A stretch of DNA of 64,000 nt from Mycolicibacterium litorale (GTDB lineage: Bacteria > Actinomycetota > Actinomycetes > Mycobacteriales > Mycobacteriaceae): contig NZ_AP022586.1 of the NCBI RefSeq assembly GCF_010731695.1, positions 4,464,001 through 4,528,000 of the forward strand, in the 5' to 3' direction. Below, one piece after another: positions 35,454-42,759 of the stretch. A model generated the notes under the pieces. The model was given only the letters and a program-made list of their open reading frames with translations. It was not told the origin of the DNA and made no database searches. A program made the position numbers and the translations under genes. Numbering within the stretch: position 1 is the stretch's first letter; each line of letters opens with the position of its first letter.

Positions 35454-36787
35454 CTGCGGCGGTGCTCGGCGGGATCGGTGACCGACTCGCCGATCGCCCG
35501 TAACCGCGCGAGGTCCTCGGGGTGCAGACCGGGCTCGGCGCTCACCGAATCCATCAGCAGCCGCAGCTGTGTGCGCAGGGCAGCGATGACGTGCGGGCGG
35601 TCCGTGGTCTCCGCGTGCGCGATGAGCATGCGCAGCACCCGGATGAGCGCCGCCACGAGGTGGGGCTGCGTCGTCCCGGTCTGGCGGATCTGGCCGAACG
35701 CGTGCGCGATGTACTCGTCGTGGGACAGGTCCCATGGCCGCAGGAGCACTCGTCCGTCGGGACCCGACACCGAGGTGGGCGGCTCAGGTGACGCCAGCAG
35801 CGTACGCATGAGGCTGCCCAGCCGGAGCACCACCTCGGTCGCCGTCGTCGGATCGTTGATGGCCGAGCTGAGCGCGCGCAGTGCGATGTCGACGAGCTGA
35901 CGGATCCCGAAGTCGATGTCCTGCTGCATGGTGCGGATGTCTGCGATCTCCACCGTCGAGAGCAGCCTCGCGCGTACCTTCTCCGGTTCCGCCGGCGCCG
36001 GCCAGATCGTCATCAGCACCTCGCCGCGGTGGATGTAGGCGCCGGTGCGGGTCTCCAGCCGAACGACCGTCGCGGGTGGGGCGGCGCCGAGAATGCTCTC
36101 GCTGGGTGACTGGGTGACCCACCCGTCGCGCAGCGCCGTCACCACCAACCGATTCTCCGGATCCGCGGACGGCACATCGGTGGCCGGTGTCTCCCGGCTC
36201 GCTTGACGTGCGATGTCCTGGATGACGGCGTCGGCCTCGGCGGCGATGGTGCGCACCACCTCACCCACCTGGAGTCCGTGGGCCAGGCGGTTGAGGTAGG
36301 CCATGATCAGCAACACGGCGGCCACCGCCAGCAGGATGGCCACCGTCATGGAGATCTGCGGCGCGAGATCGGCTGGGTCGGCAGGGATATGCCGCAGCAG
36401 CAGGACGCAGAAGACGAACGTCGCCACCAGCACACCGATGACGGACTGGCTCAGCCGATCCCGGATGAAGGAGCGCATCACCCGCGGTGAGAACTGGCTG
36501 CTTGCCAGCTGCAGGCTGACCACCGTCAACGAGAACACCACTCCCGCCGTGGTGATGGTGGCGCCGGCGACGGTACTGAGCAGCCAGACCGCGGCGTTGC
36601 TGTTGATGTGAATGGCCAGCGGTATCGGTCGGTCGAAACCCAACAGGCGGTCGAGGTAGGCGGTGACCTCGGCCAGCACCACGCCACCGACCACGACGAG
36701 GGCCGGTAGCGCGAACAGGCTCTCGCGGAAGCGGTAGACCGCCGTGGACAGGCGTAGCGCCGGCAACGGCGAGGCTTGTCGCGTCAT
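35450..36787 (-). CDS. DUF2254 membrane protein
   Basis: A 445-residue DUF2254 protein. Four hydrophobic segments are visible in the first ~160 residues (FALPALVVVGGVVLAEVTAY, AAVWLLSTVAGATITTAGVV, VIGVLVATFVFCVLLL, MTVAILLAVAAVLLIMAYL), followed by a soluble part with DIDFGIRQLVDIALRALSSA and INDPTTATEVVLR, which are typical of the family. Function unknown; it is usually predicted to be inner-membrane. ATG 36787 (MTRQASP) is preferred over a start 16 codons earlier. Confidence 0.85.
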   Translation of the reverse strand: MTRQASPLPALRLSTAVYRFRESLFALPALVVVGGVVLAEVTAYLDRLLGFDRPIPLAIHINSNAAVWLLSTVAGATITTAGVVFSLTVVSLQLASSQFSPRVMRSFIRDRLSQSVIGVLVATFVFCVLLLRHIPADPADLAPQISMTVAILLAVAAVLLIMAYLNRLAHGLQVGEVVRTIAAEADAVIQDIARQASRETPATDVPSADPENRLVVTALRDGWVTQSPSESILGAAPPATVVRLETRTGAYIHRGEVLMTIWPAPAEPEKVRARLLSTVEIADIRTMQQDIDFGIRQLVDIALRALSSAINDPTTATEVVLRLGSLMRTLLASPEPPTSVSGPDGRVLLRPWDLSHDEYIAHAFGQIRQTGTTQPHLVAALIRVLRMLIAHAETTDRPHVIAALRTQLRLLMDSVSAEPGLHPEDLARLRAIGESVTDPAEHRRS

Positions 36788-36882
36788 GACTGTGGTGAGC
36801 CGCTCGTCATACCGTCCCCCTGCACGTCGCCGCACCCGTATGAGGAGCCGCGCTTACATGGTGACCGACCGTCAGCGACGCC

Positions 36883-37041
36883 TCAACACCGCGTCAGCTC
36901 ACGCTCGACGATGGAGACGTCCTCCACAGGGACCTCGGCCTCGGGTGTGCACCGGCCGGGGTTCTGTCGCGCGGGCACGTCGAGCGCTCGCTGGACGCGG
37001 CGAAGCAGGCGGCCGGTGGCGGTGATCGGCAAACTTCGCAT
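36883..37041 (-). CDS. Small 52-residue protein with leaderless-type promoter
   Basis: Sequence begins MRSLPITATGRLLRRVQRAL and ends in a Cys (ERELTRC), with a second Cys in GRCTPE. It is basic at the N-terminus and acidic at the C-terminus. A -10-like TACGAT lies six bases before the ATG, as expected for a mycobacterial leaderless mRNA, and an 18-bp palindrome sits just upstream. These two signals are the reason to call it. I recognise no family. An ATG nine codons earlier is possible but would disrupt the promoter arrangement. Confidence 0.5.
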   Translation of the reverse strand: MRSLPITATGRLLRRVQRALDVPARQNPGRCTPEAEVPVEDVSIVERELTRC

Positions 37042-37059
37042 GACACCATCGTACGCGAG

Positions 37060-37077
37060 TGCTAACAATAGTTAGCA
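37060..37077. promoter_or_regulatory. 18-bp palindrome upstream of the small ORF
   Basis: TGCTAAC and GTTAGCA are perfect 7-bp arms around AATA. It overlaps the expected -35 region of the TACGAT promoter at about 37048-37053 on the minus strand. No dedicated regulator gene is adjacent. Confidence 0.6.
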
Positions 37078-37167
37078 GTTGCTAGCAGTGAGATGCCCCG
37101 CACTTTCGCATGGCCGATCATGGTCGACTGGCGTGGTGACCGTGCGCCATGCCGGTGCCGTGGCATC

Positions 37168-37716
37168 GTGGCTCACGTGCTGGACGTGTCGATCGCGGAA
37201 CCGGGCGAACTCAACGACGCGACTCTCGAGATCGCGGAGGCGCTGGTCCGATCTGCCTTCGGCGACGACTTCCGCACTCACGACTGGCTGCACGGGGTCC
37301 CCGGAGTCCATGTACTGGTGACCGAGAACGGCGAGTTACTCGCACACGCCGCAGTCGTGGCCCGCGAACTCCGGCAGGGCAACCGGGTCTTCGACACCGG
37401 CTACCTGGAGGGTGTCGCGGTCCGCGGCGACCAGCAGGGCCGCGGACTCGGACGCCTCGTCATGGACCATGCGGAATCGATCATCCGCACACGCCACCAG
37501 ATCGGCGCGCTCAACGCCGTCGACGACGCTGCGTCCTTCTATGCCGCCCGCGGCTGGCACCCGTGGTCGGGCCCAACCGGAGGGCAATCGCCGGCCGGGA
37601 TCATCGACACCTACGACGCCGCGGACCGGATCTTCGTCCTGATGCCGGGCTCTCACCCTCCGCTGAGGGCCACAGAGCCACTCATCTGTGACTGGCGAAT
37701 CGGCGACCTCTGGTAG
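37168..37716 (+). CDS. Aminoglycoside 2'-N-acetyltransferase, AAC(2')-I family
   Basis: A 182-residue GNAT enzyme that transfers acetyl from acetyl-CoA to the 2'-amino group of aminoglycosides. Similarity to mycobacterial AAC(2')-Ic is plain along the length: AFGDDFRTHDWLHGVPGVHV, LLAHAAVVARELRQGN, GYLEGVAVRGDQQGRGLG (acetyl-CoA loop), FYAARGWHPWSGPT and the terminal LICDWRIGDLW. GTG 37168 gives the family's usual ~180 residues; GTG 37177 is an alternative. These genes are chromosomal and intrinsic in mycobacteria, so resistance level depends on expression. Confidence 0.9.
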   Translation: MAHVLDVSIAEPGELNDATLEIAEALVRSAFGDDFRTHDWLHGVPGVHVLVTENGELLAHAAVVARELRQGNRVFDTGYLEGVAVRGDQQGRGLGRLVMDHAESIIRTRHQIGALNAVDDAASFYAARGWHPWSGPTGGQSPAGIIDTYDAADRIFVLMPGSHPPLRATEPLICDWRIGDLW

Positions 37717-37728
37717 GGACGGCCGACG

Positions 37729-38751
37729 TCACGGGGTCAGCAGTACCTTGATGGCGCGTCGTTCGTCCATGGCCTGGTAGCCGGCGGCGGCGTCGTCGAG
37801 GGGCAGTTCCCGGTCGAACACGCGGCCCGGGTCGATCTCGCGGCGGTAGATCAGGTCGATCAGGTCGGGCAGGAACCGACGGACCGGGGCGGGACCGCCG
37901 TGCAGGTGGGTCGCGGAGAAGAACAGTTCACCACCGGGCAGCTTGACCCCGTGGGCGACGCCGACGTACCCGACATATCCGCCCGGGCGGGTCGAGCGGA
38001 TCGCCTGCATCATCGACTCCTGGGTGCCGACGGCCTCCACCACGCCGTGGGCCCCGAGCCCCTTGGTGAGGTCCTTGATGGCCGCAACCCCCTCGTCACC
38101 GCGCTCCGCGACGATGTCGGTGGCGCCGAACTCGCGCGCGAGGGCCTGGCGGTCGGCATGGCGGCTCATCGCGATGATGCGTTCGGCTCCCAGCTCCTTC
38201 GCGGCGAGCACGGCGCACAGCCCGACGGCCCCGTCCCCCACGACGGCGACCGTCTTGCCGGGGCCGACGTCGGCCGCCACGGCGCCGAACCATCCGGTGC
38301 CGAGGACGTCGGACGCCGCCAGCAGGCTCGGGACGAGGTCGGCGGTGGGTCGATCGGGGGTGGCGACGAGCGTCCCGTCGGTCAGCGGGATACGGGCGTA
38401 CTGGGCCTGCGTGCCGATCGCGCCCATGGGGCGTGCGTCGACGCAGCGGCTCTGGTACCCGGCCTGACAGATCTCGCAGGTGTTGTCCGAGGCGAAGAAG
38501 GACCCGACGACGAAGTCCCCGGCCTTGACGGTGGTGACCTCCGGCCCCACCTCTTCGACCACGCCGACGTACTCGTGCCCCATCGGGGACTGCCCGTCGG
38601 AGCTGCCGATGCCCCGGTAGGGCCACAGATCCGATCCGCAGATGCATGCGGCCGACACCTTGATGACGGCGTCGGTCGGTTCGAGAATCTTCGGGTCATC
38701 GCGGTCTTCGACACGGATGTCTCCGGGGGCGTACATGACCACACCGCGCAT
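37729..38751 (-). CDS. Zinc-dependent alcohol dehydrogenase (MDR family)
   Basis: A 340-residue medium-chain dehydrogenase. Catalytic zinc ligands are the Cys in AACICGSDLW and His-Glu in MGHEYVGVVEE. The structural-zinc lobe seems reduced (CEICQAGYQSRC has fewer Cys than the usual four). The nucleotide site is VAVVGDGAVGLCAVLAAKEL. AAGGAGG eight bases before ATG 38751 fixes the start. It is divergent from the small membrane protein. Substrate unknown. Confidence 0.88.
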   Translation of the reverse strand: MRGVVMYAPGDIRVEDRDDPKILEPTDAVIKVSAACICGSDLWPYRGIGSSDGQSPMGHEYVGVVEEVGPEVTTVKAGDFVVGSFFASDNTCEICQAGYQSRCVDARPMGAIGTQAQYARIPLTDGTLVATPDRPTADLVPSLLAASDVLGTGWFGAVAADVGPGKTVAVVGDGAVGLCAVLAAKELGAERIIAMSRHADRQALAREFGATDIVAERGDEGVAAIKDLTKGLGAHGVVEAVGTQESMMQAIRSTRPGGYVGYVGVAHGVKLPGGELFFSATHLHGGPAPVRRFLPDLIDLIYRREIDPGRVFDRELPLDDAAAGYQAMDERRAIKVLLTP

Positions 38752-38878
38752 GGTGTTCCTCCTTGTTGAGTGCGCCGGCAGAGGTGTTCGTTCTGCCCTC
38801 CACCCTTCCTCCGGCCGCGTACCCACAACAGCGGCCGTCATTCCCTGTTACTGCCGGGCACTTGAGACGCGGTGCGAA

Positions 38879-38904
38879 GGAACAGCTTTCACGTTTGGTA
38901 GGTT
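38879..38904 (+). promoter_or_regulatory. Possible ECF-type (SigH/SigE-like) promoter
   Basis: GGAACA at 38879-38884 and GTT at 38902-38904, separated by 17 bases, resemble the mycobacterial SigH/SigE -35 and -10 elements. The ATG of the membrane protein is six bases further on, so the message would be leaderless. Found by eye only. Confidence 0.35.
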
Positions 38905-38910
38905 TCGCGC

Positions 38911-39264
38911 ATGCAGCTGTTGCGCGACGCGGTCGTGCTCGTCCACATCGTCGGATTCGCCCTCACCTTCGGCGCGTGGGCCGCAGAAGCCGCCGCCCGT
39001 CGTTTCCGCACCACCCGTTTGATGGACTACGGCCTGTTGGTGTCGCTGGCGACCGGCCTCGCGCTCGCGGCGCCGTGGCCTGCCGGGATCGTGCTCAACT
39101 ACCCCAAGCTCGGGGTGAAGCTGGCGATCCTGGTGGTGTTGAGCGGCGTGGTCGGGATGAGCAATGCGCGTCAGCGCAAACGCAACGTGTCCGTGCCGCG
39201 TCCGCTGTTCTTCGTCATCGGGGCGCTCTCGTTCAGCGCGGCGGCGATCGCGGTGCTCTGGTAG
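38911..39264 (+). CDS. Small four-helix membrane protein
   Basis: A 117-residue hydrophobic protein. Helices are visible at LLRDAVVLVHIVGFALTFGA, YGLLVSLATGLALAA, LGVKLAILVVLSGVVGM and PLFFVIGALSFSAAAIAVLW. The positive RRFRTTR and RQRKRN loops suggest both are cytoplasmic. I do not know the family. It ends six bases before the convergent monooxygenase gene. A possible stress-sigma promoter lies upstream. Confidence 0.75.
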   Translation: MQLLRDAVVLVHIVGFALTFGAWAAEAAARRFRTTRLMDYGLLVSLATGLALAAPWPAGIVLNYPKLGVKLAILVVLSGVVGMSNARQRKRNVSVPRPLFFVIGALSFSAAAIAVLW

Positions 39265-39269
39265 ATCGC

Positions 39270-40820
39270 CTAGCGCCCGGCGTGCACGACGCCGTGGGCG
39301 GTGAGCGCATCGCGCAGCTGGGCGGCATCGACGACGTTGCCGCGCAACGGGATCGATGCCGCCACGAAGTGGTCGGGCCGCACGAGGTAGAGCCGATCGG
39401 ACCGCAACCTGCCGTGCGGATCGGCACCGAAGTCCTGCGGCCCGTCGATCCACTCCGGTGTTTCCGGGCGGACGACCGCGCCGGCGCCATAGACGTGCAG
39501 CTGCCAGGTCATCGTGTCGAGGGCCCGCTGATTGTCCGCGACCGGCGGTATCCGCAGACCGACCGCGCTATCGCGCGCCCAGTCGGGCCGACTTCCGGCC
39601 GGGTAGCGGTAGCGGATGCGGTACTGCCCGATGTAACCGCCGAGGCGCGTCCCGAGGGGTGTGCGGGTGATCACCGGGAACACACCGAACGCCAACGCGC
39701 CGAACGCGTTCCGGAGCAGTGCCGCCGACGGACCGCGGCGGCCGATCACGGTGAACGCGCGGTCGGTGACGTTGACCAGGGTCAGCGCGACCGGTCGCCG
39801 TTCCCGCTCGTAGCGGTCGAGCGCCCGCCCGTCCACGCGGTTCTGCGCGACATCGGCCAGCAGCATCGCGAGGTTGTGGGCGTCCTGCAGACCGGTGTTC
39901 ATCCCCTGGCCGCCGACGGGGGAGTGCACGTGTGCGGCGTCGCCGGCCAGGAAGATCGACCCCACTCGGAACTTCGCCGACACGCGGTGATGCACCCGGT
40001 AGGTCGAAAACCATTCCACCGGACCGTGTGTCAGCCCGAATTCGCCGGCGACGGCGGCGAGCGCCTCGTCCTGGGTGATCGTGTCCCTGGCGGCCAGGCC
40101 GAGCAGCCTGACATGACCGCCCGGTCCCAGGGGGAAAACGGCCGTGAAGGTCTGCTTGCCGGGGCGGATGTTGACGGCGTCGTCGGGCACCCCGCGCACA
40201 TCACGGACGTCCGCGACCCAGAACGTCGCGTCGTCGGTGCGGCCCTCGAAGGGGAGGTTGAGCTCACGCCGAACCGCCGAGGCGGCACCGTCGGCCCCGA
40301 TGCACCACCGGGCCCGCACACGCAGCAGGGCGCCGTCCGGCCCTTCGAGCAGTGCCTCCACCCGGCCCTCGGGTGCCGAGCTCTTGTCCTGCAGATCGAG
40401 CAGACGGTGCCGCCAGTGGACGTCACCGCCGCCGGCGGTCAGCGCGGCGACGAGGAGCTCTTCATTGTGGCTCTGCTCGAAGATCTGGATGCCCGGGAAT
40501 CGCGTGAACCCGTCCTGCAGCGCGGCCAGGTTCGGACCGACCGCGCGAGCTGAACCTCCGACCTGGATCCGCAACGCCGCGTTGGCTTTTTCGGCGACAG
40601 TGCCGGCGAGACCGAGCTGGTCGTAGACCTCCATCGTGCGGGCCTGCACCGCCAGCGCCCGCGATTCGCGGGTCGGGCCGGCCTTGCGGTCGACCACGAC
40701 CGCAGGCACGCCGCGGCGGTTGAGGACCAGCGCGGCCATCAGCCCGGTGGGGCCGGCGCCGACGATCAGGACATCGGTGTCGGTGACCGGAAGGTCGTCG
40801 ACGCTGTAGGCGGGCGACAT
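39270..40820 (-). CDS. FAD-dependent aromatic-ring monooxygenase
   Basis: A 516-residue flavoprotein hydroxylase of the PheA/TfdB/MhpA group, which uses NAD(P)H and O2 to hydroxylate phenolic or polyketide rings. Motifs are VLIVGAGPTGLMAALVLNRR (FAD Rossmann), IGADGAASAVRREL (DG motif) and FLAGDAAHVHSPVGGQGMNT (GD motif). The C-terminal thioredoxin-like domain is present but degenerate. It is followed 39 bases upstream by an OYE-family reductase gene on the same strand, suggesting a shared aromatic or enone pathway. Confidence 0.9.
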   Translation of the reverse strand: MSPAYSVDDLPVTDTDVLIVGAGPTGLMAALVLNRRGVPAVVVDRKAGPTRESRALAVQARTMEVYDQLGLAGTVAEKANAALRIQVGGSARAVGPNLAALQDGFTRFPGIQIFEQSHNEELLVAALTAGGGDVHWRHRLLDLQDKSSAPEGRVEALLEGPDGALLRVRARWCIGADGAASAVRRELNLPFEGRTDDATFWVADVRDVRGVPDDAVNIRPGKQTFTAVFPLGPGGHVRLLGLAARDTITQDEALAAVAGEFGLTHGPVEWFSTYRVHHRVSAKFRVGSIFLAGDAAHVHSPVGGQGMNTGLQDAHNLAMLLADVAQNRVDGRALDRYERERRPVALTLVNVTDRAFTVIGRRGPSAALLRNAFGALAFGVFPVITRTPLGTRLGGYIGQYRIRYRYPAGSRPDWARDSAVGLRIPPVADNQRALDTMTWQLHVYGAGAVVRPETPEWIDGPQDFGADPHGRLRSDRLYLVRPDHFVAASIPLRGNVVDAAQLRDALTAHGVVHAGR

Positions 40821-40859
40821 GCGGCCACCGTATCGCCAAGCGGCGGTGAGCGGGCCGGG

Positions 40860-41951
40860 TCAGGCGAGCGTCGCCAGCGCCGTCTCGGGGTCGTATCCGC
40901 TGAAGCGGTCGAGTTCGCCGTCGCGCAGGCGGTTCACCCACGCCGGATCGGCGAGCAGCGCGCGTCCGATGGCCACGATGTCGAACTCGTCGGCGTCGAA
41001 CTGTTCGACGAGGCGGTCGGTCGGCGCGGGCTTGATGACCTGTCCGCGCTTCTCGCTGCGGAACTGGGTCTCGAGCCCGACCGAGCCCACCGCGATCACC
41101 GGCACCCCGGTGACCTTCTTGGTCCACCCGGCGAGACTGAGCTCCCCGTGGTCGGGGAAGGCGGGCACGTAGTGCCTGCGCGTCGAGGGGTGGAAGACGT
41201 CGACCCCCGCATCCACCAGGGGAGCGAGCAGTTCCTGCAGTTGCGCGGGATCGTCGGCGATGGTCGCCGTGTAGTCGAGACCCTTCCACTGCGAGAAGCG
41301 GAAGATGATCGGATAGTCCGGACCGACGGCCTCGCGCACGGCGGCCACCACCTCGGCGGGGAAGCGGGTGCGGGCGGCGAGATCGCCACCGTAGCCGTCG
41401 GTGCGGGAATTGGTTCGCTTCCAAAGGAATTCGTCGAGCAGGTAGCCGTGGGCGCCGTGGAGCTCGACGGCGTCGAAGCCGACCTCACGAGCCGTTCGGG
41501 CGGTCTGCGCGAACAGATCCGCGATGCCCGGGAGTTCGTGGGTCTCGAGCGCGCGGCCCTTCGGCCGGCCCAGCCCGTCGACGCCCGACGGGCTGACCGG
41601 CGCCACGCCGTCCGCGTCGGCGCGCTCGGCGCCCTGGTGCCACAACTGGGCGGCGATGGTGCCGCCCTCGGCGTGGACCGCGTCGTTGACGCGCGACCAG
41701 CCGGCGAGCACGTCGTCACCGGCGAGCGTCGGGATGGAGAAGGGGTGGGCCGAAGCCGGGTCGGGCAGCCGGACACCTTCGGTGATGATCAGGCCGACAC
41801 CCCCGGCGGCGCGGCGGCGGTAGTACTCCGCCACGTCGGCGCCGGGCACCCCGTTCGGCGACGCCTGCCGGGTCATCGGCGCCATCGCGAATCGGTTGGG
41901 CACGGTGAGAGAGCGGACGGTCAGCGGTTGGAACAGGTCTCGGATGGCCAC
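40860..41951 (-). CDS. Old-yellow-enzyme family NADH:flavin oxidoreductase
   Basis: A 363-residue (beta/alpha)8 FMN enzyme that reduces activated C=C bonds with NAD(P)H. It has NRFAMAPMTRQASPNGVPGA, ELHGAHGYLLDEFLWKRTNS, PIIFRFSQWKG and the C-terminal GRALLADPAWVNRLRDG. The His-x-x-His substrate pair is in the ELHGAHGY region. GTG 41951 fits the OYE N-terminus (VAIRDLFQPLTV). It precedes the FAD monooxygenase in the same direction and is probably co-transcribed. Confidence 0.9.
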   Translation of the reverse strand: MAIRDLFQPLTVRSLTVPNRFAMAPMTRQASPNGVPGADVAEYYRRRAAGGVGLIITEGVRLPDPASAHPFSIPTLAGDDVLAGWSRVNDAVHAEGGTIAAQLWHQGAERADADGVAPVSPSGVDGLGRPKGRALETHELPGIADLFAQTARTAREVGFDAVELHGAHGYLLDEFLWKRTNSRTDGYGGDLAARTRFPAEVVAAVREAVGPDYPIIFRFSQWKGLDYTATIADDPAQLQELLAPLVDAGVDVFHPSTRRHYVPAFPDHGELSLAGWTKKVTGVPVIAVGSVGLETQFRSEKRGQVIKPAPTDRLVEQFDADEFDIVAIGRALLADPAWVNRLRDGELDRFSGYDPETALATLA

Positions 41952-42004
41952 GCCGCTGTGCAACACCGCGGGCGCGGTGGTGATTCCGAACCGGCTTCGG
42001 ATGC

Positions 42005-42064
42005 CGCGAAACTGAACCCACGCAGGCGACGTCCGAGAGTCGACCTGCGTGAGTTCAGTCTCGC
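42005..42064. repeat. Long imperfect inverted repeat
   Basis: ACTGAACCCACGCAGGCGAC (42011-42030) faces GTCGACCTGCGTGAGTTCAG (42038-42058) as nearly complementary arms of about 20-25 bp, with GCGA/TCGC flanks. It lies between the OYE gene start and a small ORF. It may be a mycobacterial intergenic repeat or a bidirectional terminator; copies elsewhere in the genome cannot be checked here. Confidence 0.5.
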
Positions 42065-42075
42065 GACGGCGCGCG

Positions 42076-42207
42076 TCAACCCTCGGAGGGTTTGTCCACC
42101 TCGTCGTCAGGGAGCGGGAGTGCCTCGGCGCCCGGTGTCGCGGGGGCCAGCACCTCCTCCTCTTTCGTACCGGCATCGGGCGTTACATTCTCGTTCGCAG
42201 ATGTCAT
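42076..42207 (-). CDS. Small acidic 43-residue protein
   Basis: The peptide (MTSANENVTPDAGTKEEEVL, then ATPGAEALPLPDDEVDKPSEG with interior APA) is acidic, Pro-rich and lacks hydrophobic segments, so it should be soluble and disordered. GAGG lies five bases before the ATG. It has no Cys and no C-terminal Ile-Asp-Gly-Met-Cys-Gly-Val-Tyr, so it is not a mycofactocin precursor. Unknown function; the coding call rests on composition and a plausible RBS. Confidence 0.4.
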   Translation of the reverse strand: MTSANENVTPDAGTKEEEVLAPATPGAEALPLPDDEVDKPSEG

Positions 42208-42351
42208 GTCGACCTCGTACCCGATCACGCCCCGCGGTAACCCCTCCCCGGGCCATCGCCGCAATCCGCCACCTCGATGTCGAGAATGCCGTGACGACTC
42301 CGTCCCAGGGGTGAGCGACCAACTAGGGTCGCCATCTGGAGGGAGAAACAC

Positions 42352-42759
42352 ATGGCCAAGTACCTGTTCCTCAAGCACTATCGGGGTGCGCCCGCGGCGG
42401 TCAACGACGTGCCGATGGATCAGTGGACGCCCGAGGAGATCGAGGCGCACCTGAAGTACATGGACGATTTCGCCGACCGGCTCAAAGACAGCGGCGAGTA
42501 CGTCGACAGCCAGGCCCTGTCCGCCGAGGGTGCGTGGGTCCGCTACGACGGGGAGGGCAAGCCCCCGGTGACCGACGGTCCGTTCGCCGAGACCAAGGAC
42601 CTCATCGCGGGCTTCATGATCATCGACGTCGACTCCTATGAGCGTGCCCTCGAATTGGCCGGTGAGTTGTCCGCGGCGCCCGGTGCGGGCGGCAAGCCGA
42701 TCCACGAATGGCTCGAGGTGCGGCCGTTCATGGGAGCGCCGACCACCGTCACCGAATAG
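42352..42759 (+). CDS. YCII-related DGPF-domain protein
   Basis: A 135-residue protein with the family start MAKYLFLKHYRG and the DGPF signature in PPVTDGPFAETKDLIAGFMI. DGPF proteins are the characteristic partners of ECF42 sigma factors. GGAGGGAGAAACAC precedes the ATG. The stop TAG shares its last base with the sigma factor's GTG, so the two are translationally coupled. Role unknown; perhaps it modulates or is regulated by the sigma factor. Confidence 0.9.
   Translation: MAKYLFLKHYRGAPAAVNDVPMDQWTPEEIEAHLKYMDDFADRLKDSGEYVDSQALSAEGAWVRYDGEGKPPVTDGPFAETKDLIAGFMIIDVDSYERALELAGELSAAPGAGGKPIHEWLEVRPFMGAPTTVTE

Noticed and set aside
37039..37066. CIRCE (HrcA) operator
   Set aside because: Only the GAGTGCTAA half is present; the partner TTAGCACTC is missing at the required distance.
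38763..40553. A 596-codon open frame on the plus strand
   Set aside because: Antisense to the FAD monooxygenase, which has all its flavoprotein motifs. The product looks like low-complexity frame noise.
42076..42207. Mycofactocin precursor peptide (MftA)
   Set aside because: The small acidic peptide lacks the required C-terminal Ile-Asp-Gly-Met-Cys-Gly-Val-Tyr, and no mft genes are nearby.
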